The position numbers were made by a program, and so were the translations under genes. A stretch of DNA of 64,000 nt from Panicum virgatum (Eukaryota; Streptophyta; Magnoliopsida; Poales; Poaceae): NCBI RefSeq assembly GCF_016808335.1, contig NC_053149.1, positions 57,961,922-58,025,921 of the forward strand, in the 5' to 3' direction. Under the pieces are notes generated by a model. It was not told the DNA's origin and did no database searches. It saw only the letters and a list, made by a program, of their open reading frames with translations. Each line of letters opens with the position of its first letter. The first letter of the stretch is position 1. Shown here piece by piece: positions 34,441-46,450 of this stretch.

Positions 34441-35005
34441 CGTATCGACTGTAGGACGAAGCCTAGATAGAACTGGTCGAGTTTTAGGACTTCTTCTCTC
34501 TAATCCTTGCCTGCTGCAACTATTTTACTATTATACCCCTTGACTTCCTTGACTTTTTACCCGTCTTGCCTTGATTTCCCTCTCTGAAGAATAGATTTCG
34601 TAGTTTTTGGCCTGAATCAGTTATCTGACCACCATGAGTATTAGCTAGGTGACCCTTTTATAATAATACGATAGCCCGCTCTGCGACGCGTGGTGTTAGT
34701 CGAGTCTTTTTGCTAAACTCGGCTAAGTTGTGAAAATTGTCTGCTTGTTATTATGCTACGTGTTTGATTTGGATTTTTGACTGAATTGCATAGTCTAGTA
34801 GTTTAAATTTGTTTAAAGAAAATCACTTTTATGTTAAAGTTAACTAATTAATAAAATGAGTTAGATCGTTGGGGGTAAAACCATCCACTCTATCCTCTCT
34901 ACCTTATCCTGCCTTGGGTTTCTTCTGTCTTACTTGTTGAGAAGAAGGATAGTGCGAAAAGGATGTGATATCCAGGGATCACCGACAAGGACGTCACCGA
35001 CGAGG

Positions 35006-35052
35006 ACGTCGGTTTCTGTAAGGGGGTAGGGGATGTGACACCCCGGCCTACA
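35006..35052 (+). other. Relic of a foreign polypurine tract and LTR start inside element B
   Basis: TGTAAGGGGGTAGGGGATG is followed by TGACACCCCGGCC: the usual 3' junction of a Tekay-type element, but of a different family from B (whose LTR starts TGTAACACCC). No matching LTR follows. Confidence 0.55.
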
Positions 35053-35235
35053 ACTAGTACAAGGGAAGTTGAGAATCTCTCAGACCAAACCGAAGAGTTA
35101 TGCTCTAGTTCCTAGTTCCCGGATTTATGTGACATTTATCTGGAGTTATCAGCAGTAATGCCTGAGCAGTGTTATCTAAATAGGATAGAACCTTAAATAA
35201 TGGAGTTTTTCTCTCTTCCTTGACCTTACCCATCT

Positions 35236-36363
35236 GTGTTTCCTTTTATCCCAGCTCAGATGTCGGCAGAACAAAAAGACCTTGGAGACAGTGCAATGGG
35301 AGATGGTGAGAAAACTTGCCAGTGTTGCCAATTCTATGGTGTTCCTTGTCGTCAAGTTCGTGCGACTGAAGATGAAGCCACAACTAGGGGGAACCAGAGA
35401 TTGTTCTCCAGTACAAAGAGAAAGAGGTCTCATCAAGGGCAGCTAGCGGAGGATTCCCTTTTCCTTGACGGTCCATCGGTCGGAGAGCTACAGACCATGC
35501 CAAAGAGAAAGGATCCTAAGTGCTCTAGAGATACACAGGTCGAGAACCAAGCACTCTATGATTATGTTGATGGGTTGACTATCACTATGAATGTGATCCA
35601 GCCACGCGGTCGCAAGGAGTCCAAAGAGCAAGCAGCAGAAATAATGCAAGATGTGAAGATAAGTTCACAGGGAGGTCAACGAAGTCGCGCCATTCACCGC
35701 CACCGCATGTGCTACAAATGCGGGCAGAAAGGTCATTATGCTAAAAGTTGTCCAGCACCTCAGGCCCCACGGCAGGCAGGACAGCAGGGGCGCCCAGCCC
35801 AACCCAGGGCACCACGACAGGGGAAGGTGAACCACGTGACGGCCAAGTCAGCTGCTGAGGCTCCTAATGTGGTTATTGGTACATTCATGGTCAACTCTTA
35901 TCCAGCTATGGTGCTTTTCGATACCAGTGCTACCCATTCTTTCATTTCCAAGTCATTTGCCGAGCAGCATCGTATACCAATTTCTTGTATGAGGACAGCT
36001 ATGATAGTTACTTCACCTGGGGGCCAGATACACACATGCTCTATATGCTCCAGAGTTAGAATTGTTATAAGGAGGGCAGAATTCTGCACTGGTTTGATCG
36101 TCATTGATTCCTCAGAGATAGATGTGATTTTGGGCATGGAGACCCTTACCAGATGGGGAGTCCGTATTGATTGTGCTCAGCGGACAGTTCACTTGTCAGC
36201 ATCTGATGGCCAAGAGATGACAGTCAGTGCTACAGAGCCTTATGGTTTTCTTCATCAGATGGAGGCTAGACCCACGGATGATATTCGCGTAGCTGAATGC
36301 CCGGATGTCTTTCCGGAAAACTTATCAGAAGAAGGAAGAGAGGTTGATGAAGACCTATCCTGA
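35236..36363 (+). pseudogene. Truncated gag-protease of element B
   Basis: A 375-aa open frame holding the C-terminal part of gag with a CCHC zinc knuckle (CYKCGQKGHYAKSC), then a retropepsin-like domain. The active-site region reads FDTSATHSF where the family normally has D-S/T-G, so the glycine is replaced and the protease is probably inactive. The frame ends just after the AECPDVFPE linker that normally leads into reverse transcriptase. RT, RNase H and integrase are absent. The N-terminal gag domain is also missing or very short. B must rely on proteins from a related full element. Confidence 0.8.
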
Positions 36364-36402
36364 TCTCTTTGCTAGCCAGCCCAGAATCTCGGGACGAGAT
36401 TC

Positions 36403-36420
36403 CTGTAAGGGGGTAGGATT
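36403..36420 (+). promoter_or_regulatory. Polypurine tract of element B
   Basis: TGTAAGGGGGTAGGATT directly before the right LTR. Confidence 0.85.
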
Positions 36421-39400
36421 TGTAACACCCTAATTCAAATTTTCAGCTTGAATAATAAATTTAATTGGTTTTAATTAAATTTCTAAGGTTTTTGGTGATT
36501 AGACTTGCATTTAATCTAATTTTTGGTTCCTAAATTAATTAAAATTTTCCTAGATTAAAACTTTGTTGCTGCATTCATGCTGGTGCATAATTTTTATTTG
36601 ATTGAGTGTTAGGGTTGAATTCAAATTTGAATTTGAATTCAAATTAGTTGAGTGTGGTTTGAAAAGAAAAGAAGAAAGAAGAAAGGAACCCAAAACCCCA
36701 ACCTGGCCCAGCCCAAACCGCCCTGGAAACCCAAACCAAATCTCGCCAGCTGGCCCAGCCCTCTCCCTACTCTCCCGCGTCTGGCCCGTGACACCATCTC
36801 CCGCTCAGCCCGCTACCGCCCCAGCCCAGTAGCGGCCCAGCCTCCTTTTCCCCTCCTCCCGCACCAACCCCGCTAGCCCCGCTACCTCAGCTCGCGCGCG
36901 ACGCCCCGCACGGACCCGCTGCCAGCAGAGCACGCCCCCGCTTCACCGCGCGCGCGGCCTGCCCCGCCGCTCCCCGGCCTGCCCCGCGCCACGCGGCCCG
37001 GTCCGCTCGGCGCTACCTCTCCGCTCACGGTTCCGCGCTCACCACTTCGCTTCCCAGCCGGGCCCGCATCCCGCTCGCCCTCTCTCTCCCGCGTTCGACT
37101 CGGCCCAGCCCTCCTAGCGTCCGCGCGTCGTCACCCCGTCCCACCCTGCGGCCCAGCACTCCACCGCGCCCGGACCGCTCCAGCTAACGCCCAAGCCCAC
37201 ACGCGCTTCTTTCTTCCGCGACGCTGACAAGACGGGCCCGCCCGACAGGCACTCCAACCGCACGCGCGCTCTGCCCGCTCTCGCCTGCGTTCGCTCGCGC
37301 CTGTTGCCCCGTCCTGTGTCTGACAGCGCGGCCCCGCTCGTCAGTTCCGCCTTCCCCGCTGCGCCACGCAACTCCGGCCGGGATTCTCGGCCGTGACCTC
37401 CGCGCTCGGCACGCTTGCCCAAGTTCGACCCCCGCCGCCTTCTTAACTCGCCCCGCACCTCCCTGGGCTCCGCACTCCCCATCCACCCCGCCGCCACCCC
37501 GAAACCCTGGCCACCGCGCCACATCTTGCTCCGCCATCGCCCCGACGAGCAGAGGTGCTCCGCCGCCTCAATTCCCCACCGCCCGTGTCACTCCGGCTGC
37601 GCTGCCCAGTCCTCCAGCACCGCCCGAGGTTGCTGCGTCCGACCATCGGGTCCAGAAGCCCCGAGGTGTCCTTCTCCGTCGCCTCCGCGATTTGCCTCCG
37701 CCTCGGCGTCGCACGACCTCACCGGTGGCCTCTCTGCGCGGCATCACCGGCCAATTCTAGCCGTGGTAAGATACCTCTCGTGACCCTCTTCCTTTTGGGC
37801 AAGTTCTCGGAGCCGGTAGCCGCTCCCGCAGTTAGAACGCCCCACGCCGGCGAGTGTAGCCGCACGGATCCGCCGCCGCGGTTGGAATCGCCGCTCCGAG
37901 CCCCGTCAACCCTCTACTTAGATACAGGTGGACCACGCGTGCCTCGTAGATCGTCGCAGACCCAAAAACGGGTCGATTTGACCCCCGGACGGCCACGTTT
38001 GGCCAGGTCCGGCGAGCTCCCGCGCAGCGCCGCCACGGAGCTTGGTCTCCGGCGGTCAGCGCCGCCACCCCCACGCCCGATGGCCCTAGGCCGTTAGATC
38101 TAAAATGAACGCAGGAGATTAGAACCCCCATCGATCGGATCTGGGCCGTCAGATCGCGATCCAGCGGACCTGAATCAAAGATACCGTTTCGGCTGACAAT
38201 CTTTCTAAAGAGCCCCTCCTTTTGTTAGAAATCAACCCGCAGTCTACCTCTAGTTAAAAGTATTTGCAGATTAGTCCAGGAATTAGCGCCCAGCCCCCTG
38301 AACTCTTTAAATTTTGAACACGCGGTCCAGCCCTGGCATTTTTGCGAGTTAGACCCTAGAACTAAGGTTTAATTACATTTAGGCCCTCGGTTTTTGCAGA
38401 AAACCCCCTGAAACTTAGTTTTTCTCGCAGATAAGCCCCTAGGACTTGTTTTTAGCCCAGAAAATGCGTTTTAGCTCCGATTTTAGCGTTCTTTATGTCC
38501 ACGCGATCGTTGTAACGTGTAGAATAGTTCTAGAATAGTTTTGTGCGCTGTTTTCATGTGTTGTTGTACTGTTTCTTAGTTTTTGCCAGTGTTTGCTTGT
38601 ATGCTTATTTTTTTTTGTGCATTGTTTTGGCCATGTGTTCGTGAGTAGACGTTGATCCATCTGAGGAGCCCCAGTACCAGTACCCGGAGCAGCCGTCTTC
38701 GGAGCACTTTGAGCAGCAGCAGGAGCAGTACGAGGAAGGCAAGTATAACATGAACAACCTATCATCTTTAAATACAATTTCATACTGCATTTTAATACTG
38801 TATGCCTTTAAGGATTTCCTAGCCAGTTTATATCCTTTAAATATACCCTTGGGTTGCATTTTGGTTAGTTGTGCTAGGTTGCTGCGCTATAACACACTCT
38901 GGTCCTTTTTAATTAATTTGACTAATGGTTTACTTGAACTTAATTCTGAGAGTGGCACTCTGTGTGGCTTGAGTGGCTCACGTCTCGTTAAAATTGGCTT
39001 TTGTTAGAAACATGGTTTAGGGGGCCAGCACGGTGCTTAGTGCTTGGTTGGCCACTCTCCATAAGGACCGGTTCATAGAGTGACAACCTGGGACAACAGC
39101 GCTACCACAAGACTGGAATGGGACGGTCTTGGCTTACTAATTAGGCCATTTTGGTTCGGGAGTAACTTACCGACGGGGCATGGGGGGTGGTGAGCTTCAA
39201 TGGTGGCCAGGCTACGAGGCTGGTCTGTGTGTCTTGTACCCCCTCGAGGTGGTTACCATCGTTGCGGAGCCTGATTCCTTAGCGGTTACACCTTGCCAAT
39301 GTGTCCTTTGTAACGGCCTCGTAGTGAGTTTGCTAGTCATCTCACCTAAGGAAGTGTGATGAACAACTGGCGTAGCTCACGACTTGTGGGTAAAGATGTG

Positions 39401-40093
39401 CAACCTCTGCAGAGTGTAAAACTGGTATACTAGCCGTGCTCACGGTTATGAGCGGCCCAGATCCTCCTTTTGATTAGTGAAGTTATCTCCTTCCGACGAG
39501 GGAGGTGCTTCTCGGGGTTACCTTGGTGGCTTGGTCGTGGTTTGGTTCTCAGTAGTGGTATAATTAATTCTGATTAATTACTATGTAACTGGGTTAATGG
39601 TAACTCATCAACTCGTAGTAAATATCTTTAATAAAAATTTGCCAACACTTAAAAGCTAATGCAGTTGAGTCAGCCAACCTTAGAGCCTCATAGTTTGTGT
39701 TATACTTGTTGAGTACAAGATGTGTACTCACTCTTGCCTCTTCTCTACTTTTTCCTCTTGGCTACGCTACTGCTGCTCAGTTCCTGCCGACACGAGGGAG
39801 TTCGTCCAGCGCTACCAGGACTACGAGGACTTCTAGGTGTTCGTCTCCCAGTCGACGTCCCTGTGGCGCCCTGCTTCAGCTTCGGAGAGCTTTTATCGTA
39901 TTTTGTACTTCGCTTCCGCTGTATCAGACATTTTGTCACTATTGTAATAAATAACATTCGTATTCGCTTTATTATATCTTTTTACGTGATACGTGCTATG
40001 ATATACTGTTCATTCTGTTGTATATACGTGTGACTTGATCCTGGCACGTATATGATTGCTCGGTTTATGTTCTTTTATAAACCGGGTGTTACA
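36421..40093 (+). repeat. Right LTR of element B
   Basis: 3673 bp, matching the left LTR. The exon-like blocks recur at 38649-38736 and 39781-39836. Confidence 0.95.
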
Positions 40094-40098
40094 CTTGG

Positions 40099-40343
40099 TC
40101 CTTATGCCAGAGCATGGAGACTCTTCCCGACCTGCATACAGGACTTATAGGGGTGCTCGGTTTGTTCCCGGCGCTGGGCTCTCGCACCCACCCTTGTCGG
40201 TGGCTTTGGGCACGCCGGGCCGGTTTTTCTCCGTCACACGAAAGGGGATTTTCTTTCCCATGCGGGTGGGAATTTTGTTCATCCCTTCGCGTGATTGGAA
40301 TTGGCGCCGTGCCGAGTTCCCGAAAAGGAGGGGCGCGGTAGCA
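40099..40343 (-). other. Spacer of element A between B and C
   Basis: Continuation of the second 567-bp unit and adjoining spacer. Its last 19 bases (aaggaggggcgcggtagca) match the end of the interior of C at 51158-51176. Confidence 0.55.
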
Positions 40344-40886
40344 TGCTGTGCTGCATCACCGTCACGGAGTGATGCATAGGTTACTGAAGACTTCCGACAG
40401 ATCCCGCGGGGAGGGCACCTGCCACTCCTCCTCCTCGATGTTACCAACGTATGTGTTCGGGAAGCCACCTTCACCTGTCGCCAAAGATAGCCGACTGCCG
40501 GCAAGACGAAGGGATCCAGTCTGGCAAAGTTAGTGTCGGAGTCGAAGGGAGTCGAAGGGGGACTCGTCCGCAGACCCTAGAGTGAAGGTGACCGAAGACC
40601 GTCGAATGGACGGAGTTCTCGACGAAGACGGAAAGCGAAGCAAAGCAATTTCTTCGGACCTCCCTTCGGTGGAGTCAGATAAAGCTGTCGAAGGCTCCAG
40701 CGACAAAGGGGCGCGAAGCGAAGCGGGCCCACTGTCAGGAAATTGTACGGAGTGTTGAGTCCAGCTGTAATCTACTACACATTGTCGGTTTTGTAACATT
40801 ACTAGATTACCCCTAGAATATTCTTAGATGCTGGCAGTTAAGGGACATTTAGGGGCTTTTAGGTCAATGAGTAGGTGAGCCGTTGG

Positions 40887-40902
40887 GCTATAAATACCCC
40901 CT
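40887..40902 (+). promoter_or_regulatory. TATA box of the C LTR
   Basis: GGGCTATAAATACCCC; the right LTR has GGGCTATAAATATCCC near 51566. Position upstream of the LTR end fits a promoter. Confidence 0.6.
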
Positions 40903-40968
40903 GTAACTATGTGATGGGACATTGAATACAAAGCAGTTACACCAATGCGTTAATTTTCATGCTGTTAC

Positions 40969-41851
40969 CAGTGGCGGAGCCACCCCTAGGGCAAGCCTAG
41001 GCAGCCGCCCTAGGTCCTTCTAGGCGAGGTCCAGAGCATACTGTTAACAGCAAAGGTAGCGGGGAACAAAAAGTAGGATGGATTTGAGGAACATAGAAAG
41101 AACAGGGGAGAACAAAGAATTAGCTTTCAGAGGACAGATTACTTGAGTAAGGAGTAAGAGTTCATACAAGTTGTTCGATACCCTTCCTCCTCGTATGCAC
41201 TTAGTATTTTAATCAGCGACTCTCTTGCATTTATATGGGCTGGGCTTGATACGTGCGCGCATGCACATCCAGCAAACCCATCCGCTGCCACCAAAAATAA
41301 CACTAGGCTTTCTGGTGCGGCGGCCTATAGTAGTAGATGCTTTCTCCAGTTCATGAATGCTGACAATATCCCCCATTCTCAACTTCGGTCGGGGCTCATG
41401 ATGGTGCGATGGCGCCCCCTCCCCCGAACTAGAGGACGACTGTCCTCTACTGCCGAGAGTCGCGAGACTCAGATTGGGCCATTGGAGCACTGGGCCAGAG
41501 GACTTCGTGATCTCGTGGGCCGTCTAGTCGAGTGGGCTGCAACCTCTTAAGAGGTTCAGCCTAGCCTCAGCCCAACGCTCCGTCTTTGGCAGTTCACCAT
41601 CCACCCCCCTCCGCCTGCAGTCCTGCTCAGGCACTCACGCCGACGCGTTGCTATCATTGCGCGATGGCACTCCGCGTCCGTTCGACCTGCAACCCTGCCT
41701 CGACACTCGCCAGTCGCGTCAGCGGATCCCGTGCACCACTGCCATGGGCGCCTGCAGCCGGGCAGCAATCCTCGGTACCTCATTTTGGCTGTGCAAAATT
41801 TTTAATGTAGAACTCTGCCCTATGTCATTTCTTGGGCTGGCTTCGCCACTG
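40969..41851. mobile_element. Tip100-like hAT non-autonomous element
   Basis: 883 bp with inverted ends CAGTGGCGGAGCCA and TGGCTTCGCCACTG, flanked by a perfect 8-bp duplication GCTGTTAC (40961-40968 and 41852-41859). Termini and duplication length are those of Tip100-like hAT elements. No transposase frame. Absent from the right LTR of C. Confidence 0.9.
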
Positions 41852-41991
41852 GCTGTTACATTGGTTGACACTTGTTTCTCGAGGCTTCGCCCTCATCGAA
41901 CCGGGCTATTGTAATATGATCTCTTCGCCCCGAAGGATATCTTTCACCAACAGTTTTGGTGCCCACACGCGGTTCGTTCCGAAGCGAACAC

Positions 41992-43156
41992 ATGGCAGCA
42001 AAGAAGAAACCCAACCCCGGCACTTCGGAGGAGGCCAACGCATTGATTGAAGCCCGGCCTTCGACGAACAACGCCCTCATCACGACGAACAATGGCAACA
42101 ACAACAATGAAGAAGACCACAGCGAAGACATCTCGGTCGAAGACCTCGCCGAAGGAGAGTTCGAGGTCGACCTCCTCGACTTGGGCATTACCACCGAAGA
42201 CGTATGGGCCATGAAGAGAATCAACGCACGCCTCTCCGAGCATATGCGTCACGCGCAGCAAGCAACCCAGGCTGGCACATCGAATGCACCAATAACAATA
42301 AGATCGAAGGGCAAGGAGCGGGAACTGACCACGCATGAGCTGGAAGAGCAACTCAACAAGCTCAGAGAAGAAGAGCTTCACTGCAAGGCCATGCGGCAAA
42401 CCATCTGTGATCATCTGGCGATGATGCAGCAGAATCAACCACCTCGCCAGGCCCCGAAGCCTGTGCCGCAGGCACCTCAGCCCCAAAGGCTTCGCCAACA
42501 ACCCATTCTCATCGAGGAAGAGCTGTACTCTGACAAAGAGGAAGGCGAGTATGTAATTCCACATCAGCATGGACCACAACAAGGCCTTGGCACTCCTATT
42601 TTGGCAGAATTCGAAGAGCTCCAGTGGCCTCCACGCTTCAACCCAGCTATCCTCCCGCAATATGACGGAGACTCCTACCCAAAAGAATTCCTTCTCAATT
42701 ACGAAGCAGCCATCGAAGCAACCGGAGGCGGTCCAGCCTGCAAGGTCAAAGCATTCATTCTTTCATTGAAGGACCTCGCTCAACATTGGTACTCCAACCT
42801 CCCAAGCGGCCACATCCACACTTGGGATCAGCTGCGAGCGGAGCTTACCGCAGCGTTCCGAGCGCCGAAGTTCGACGAAGTCAACTCATGTGACTTCCAC
42901 AACTTGAAGCAAGCAGGATCTACTCTGCAAGAGTACCTACACCGCCTCGTCAGGCTCCCCGCAAGGGCTCCGGACGTAGTGGAGAAGACCATCATCGAAG
43001 ATGCCATCGCGGGCTTAAGCCTCGGCCCATGCGGGGAATACCTCGAGCGCCACAAGCCGAAGACCCTTAACAGGCTCTTCGAGATTATGCAAGAATATTG
43101 CATTTCTGACAAGGGTATGCGCCGAAGAATCGAAGAGATGAATGAGAAGAGGTCGT
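41992..43156 (+). pseudogene. gag of element C, interrupted by element D
   Basis: The frame starts at the MAAKKK methionine, with an acidic low-complexity N-terminus, a coiled-coil/Gln-Pro linker and a retrotransposon gag domain (HWYSNLPSGHIHTWDQL; FDEVNSCDFHNLKQ; TLQEYLHRL). It is cut after residues EEMNEKR by D. Beyond D the same frame resumes at 51066 and ends at a TAG (51172-51174), 2 nt before the right LTR. The original ORF therefore filled the interior: no protease, RT or integrase was ever present in this copy. Confidence 0.8.
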
Positions 43157-44098
43157 TGCTGGGTATTTTAACGACTGCGAATAAATTCGCAAGCGGATGG
43201 ATACCGTTGTAGCTTTCACCCGTGAGTATTCAAGGGTTATTATATCCACAGGGAACGTGTGTGTACAAACTTCTACAGAGTCGGTCCAAGGACACACCAA
43301 GATAAGTGGCGAGGATAGAGAGGATTACTGAGGTAGTACTAAAGATGAGTTAAGGTCGATCTCTCAGGCTAGATACTCGCTTCGGGCACCGGTTTACCCC
43401 TGAAATGGTCAGGAGACTCCGGCCAATGGCTCTACGCTATATCCGAACATGGAGGGCTACTAAGGACCAACAGGGTTGTCACCACCTGTGGACTACCTCA
43501 CAGACCGTGGGATATAAGGCAAACGAAGGTAACCCTTAGCATAGACACTACGTCTAAACCACTGATTACTACCACAGTCTAACTACGTTTGGTACCCCGT
43601 AGCAAACTACGACACTCTGTACAAATACAGAGCAACAAATCCGCGAGTAAGAGAATTGATCTCACTCAAAGATAAGTACTATGTAAGAACAGAGAATCAC
43701 AAATACCAACTTACTTTACTAGAAAGAAGCCGATATCTGTAGAGGTACAGCTTGGAGAAGAACACCGACAGGCCCGGCGCTTCCCCAAACTACTCCTCGC
43801 TCTCCTCTTTTATTCTAGCACTAGCGAACTAGCGTGTCACCTTTACAATGTGGCACTACTCCTACTCTTGAATGGTGTGTCTTTTGGATGTGTAACGCAG
43901 AACATGATCCTCTATGCGTTTCTTCTGTGTTCATTTGTGTTTTCCCTTGTAATTCACTCGTGGGTGTCTGCAAGTCACAATTCACCAAAACTCATGGAAT
44001 TGATTAGCTATAAGCCCTACAACTAAGTTTGGTGAATGGAAAGTTATGAAATGCTGCAGAAGTTGATGGTCTAATTCTGCAGTTAAGGACCGTCAACA
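43157..44098 (-). repeat. 3' LTR of element D
   Basis: 942 bp. On the minus strand preceded by a G-rich tract (AAGTGTGGGGGTGT, 44099-44112), the polypurine tract. Confidence 0.9.
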
Positions 44099-44112
44099 AC
44101 ACCCCCACACTT

Positions 44113-45063
44113 AGCCTTTGCTCGTCCTCGAGTGAAGGAGAAAGGGCTAAGGTGAAACATAACTTCCAAAGGTATGAAGCGAGCATAAGAGATATTCCGA
44201 ACCTCACCTTGCACTTGTGAACATTAAAGTGTCTATCATGCCATCTTGGGTAGTTGAGGAGTGGAACGGTCATGAATCAAGTCACCTCAACTCTACATGC
44301 TAAGTAGCTTGGGATTTTTCAAAGAGTTTTCAAAAACAAACCTTGCTTAGCTCCTCATTTGATACTCTCGGATCACTCAAGGTGTATAAGTCCTCACCAA
44401 GGCATTTTGACTTGCCCTAATTCTTCATCCTACTTCTAATGATGGCCATATGTGGAGCTTTAACGTAGGTATGAAGGAAAAGGCATACTTGCATCACATA
44501 TATTGCAAAGTCAAAAACCGGATCCAAAGAGAAAAACTAGTCATGCAATCAGATCAAGATGTGCACGTGTATGGATATAGTGGATGGTATATGGTGGATG
44601 GAAACTCCTTGTGTGTGGTCTCTCTCCATTTGTATACTCATTTTGAGAACATGGCTATCTTTCTTTCTTGTCTATTTTTTTTCATGGACCTTCATGTGTC
44701 CAACCCTTTTTTTTTGTATGCTTGGACCTTCATGTGTCCATTTTTTCACTTCTTTTTTTTATAGCCCATGTCTCTTTTGTAAAAAAAGATGGATAGAGAG
44801 ACCTCGATCACATAATATGGAGTTTTTATTTTGTGGGATGTAAAATGTGGTACAATGCTAACTTCTCATGGAAGCATAGCAAGGGGGTATATGGTGTCAC
44901 GTAAATCTTGATCATGAAAGCATGAAAAGAATTCTTCCAAGGGTCACAACAATTTGACAATGCTCAATGCAAAGACATGCAGCAACTATGCAGGGATTTT
45001 CAAAATAATTAATTATATGGCTCTGGTAGGACTTTGGCAAATCAAAGAGGAGCTTTGCAAGTC

Positions 45064-45118
<55 letters not shown>

Positions 45119-45554
45119 TTCAAATAATTTTTCCCAAGTACATAAACATTAAGAGTGAAGATCATGTCATCAAGCCATATCACACACATCAACTACTTAG
45201 ATGAGCATGTGATCCTAAAGATATTTGTTCACAAGCATCAAGGTGATAAGTAAGGAATAAAACATATGCAAGCCAACCATAGAAAGTATGTAGAGCAAGA
45301 GGGTCATGTTGATTCATTTTATTTGAGCTTGATTTAAATGATCAGTTTTTAAAACTCATTCAAACTCAGGAGCCAAGGAGTGTGAGGCTTTTGGTTGCAT
45401 ACCTTCGTCCTGTGTAGACGATCTGGGGGTCAGGTGACCCCCCACACTTGTTCTTTTGCCTGCATTTTATTAGGGGACAAAGCAAAACAAAAGGAACCTA
45501 GGAGGATAAGGGTTGTCTAGCCAATTTTATTTATTTATTTATATTTTTTTACGG
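44113..45554 (-). other. 3' untranslated interior of element D
   Basis: About 1.4 kb between the integrase stop and the polypurine tract. AT-rich, no domain seen. Contains an ATT microsatellite. Confidence 0.6.
45067..45117 (+). repeat. (ATT)n microsatellite
   Basis: About 17 uninterrupted trinucleotide units. Confidence 0.95.
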
Positions 45555-46450
45555 CTAGGTTTCTTCAATGAAGTTGATCACATCATACTCTTTACTGTCG
45601 GGTTCTAGGAAGATTTTCAGATGATGGCCATTTACCTTGAAAGTCCTACCTCCATCATCTTGGAGAGTGATTGCTCCATGTGACGCAACGTGGACGACGG
45701 TGTACGGTCCTTCCCATTTGCTACGAAGCTTGCCATGTCCGAATAGCTTAACCCTGGAATTAAAGAGCAATACCTTATCTCCTGGCTTGAACTCCTTGTG
45801 CTTGATCCTTTTGTCGTGCCACTTCTTTGTCTTCTCTTTGTAGATTTTGGCACTGTGGTATGCTTTGTCCTTCCATTCTTCTAACTCTGATAGCTGTTGC
45901 TTTCTGATCATTCCGGCTTTCTTAAAGTCCATGTTGAATTTCTGAATTGCCCAGTGTGCCCTGTGTTCTAGCTCAACAGGCAAGTGGCATGTTTTTCCAT
46001 ATACTAGCTGATAGGGTGACATGCCCAATGGTGTTTTGTATGCAGTCCGATATGCCCAAAGCGCATCGGGTAGCTTCGTCTTCCATGATTTGCCAATCTC
46101 ATGTATTGTCTTTTGCAGAATGTTCTTGATTTGTTTATTTGATGTTTCTGCTTGACCATTGGTTTGGGGGTGATATGGAGTTGCAATGTTGTGCTCTGCA
46201 CCAAGCTCTTTCAGTAAGTTTCGGAAGGTCATATCAATGAAGTGAGACCCTCTGTCACTTATCACCATCCTTGGTGTTCCAAAACGAGGAAAGATGATCG
46301 CGTGGAACATCCTTCGAGCATGCTTGGCATCGGCAGCACGGCATGGCATTGCTTCTACCCACTTTGACACATAGTCGACTGCCACCAGGATGTATTCGCT
46401 GTCATAGGACTTTGGGAATGATCCCATGAAGTCAATGCCCCCAAACGTCA
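45555..46450 (-). pseudogene. Integrase part of D polyprotein
   Basis: About 298 aa. The catalytic core has the first Asp in VAVDYVSKW and the second in ISDRGSHF, followed by [15 protein letters not shown] sequence ([13 protein letters not shown]) and the usual [11 protein letters not shown]. The C-terminal part is basic. The zinc-binding HHCC region lies in the upstream frame. A 1-nt insertion (run of five G at about 46440) separates this frame from the RT frame at DVWG. Not a separate gene. Confidence 0.9.

Larger units (their letters stand above)
30750..40093 (+). mobile_element. Element B: Tekay-like Gypsy, non-autonomous, very young
   Basis: LTRs 30750-34425 (3676 bp) and 36421-40093 (3673 bp) enclose an interior of only 1995 bp. 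The element starts TGTAACACCC and ends GGGTGTTACA, and is flanked by CTTGG (30745-30749 and 40094-40098). A primer-binding site complementary to initiator-Met tRNA follows the left LTR, and a polypurine tract precedes the right one. I count about five substitutions and a few homopolymer length changes between the LTRs. Coding capacity is gag and protease only. Confidence 0.95.
40344..41952 (+). repeat. Left LTR of element C
   Basis: Matches 51177-51740 in three blocks. It has about 150 bp extra near 40505-40660 (gaagg-rich short repeats) and the 883-bp hAT insertion. A TATAAATA-type box (gggctataaatacccc, 40887-40902) is shared by both LTRs and probably starts transcription. Confidence 0.75.
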
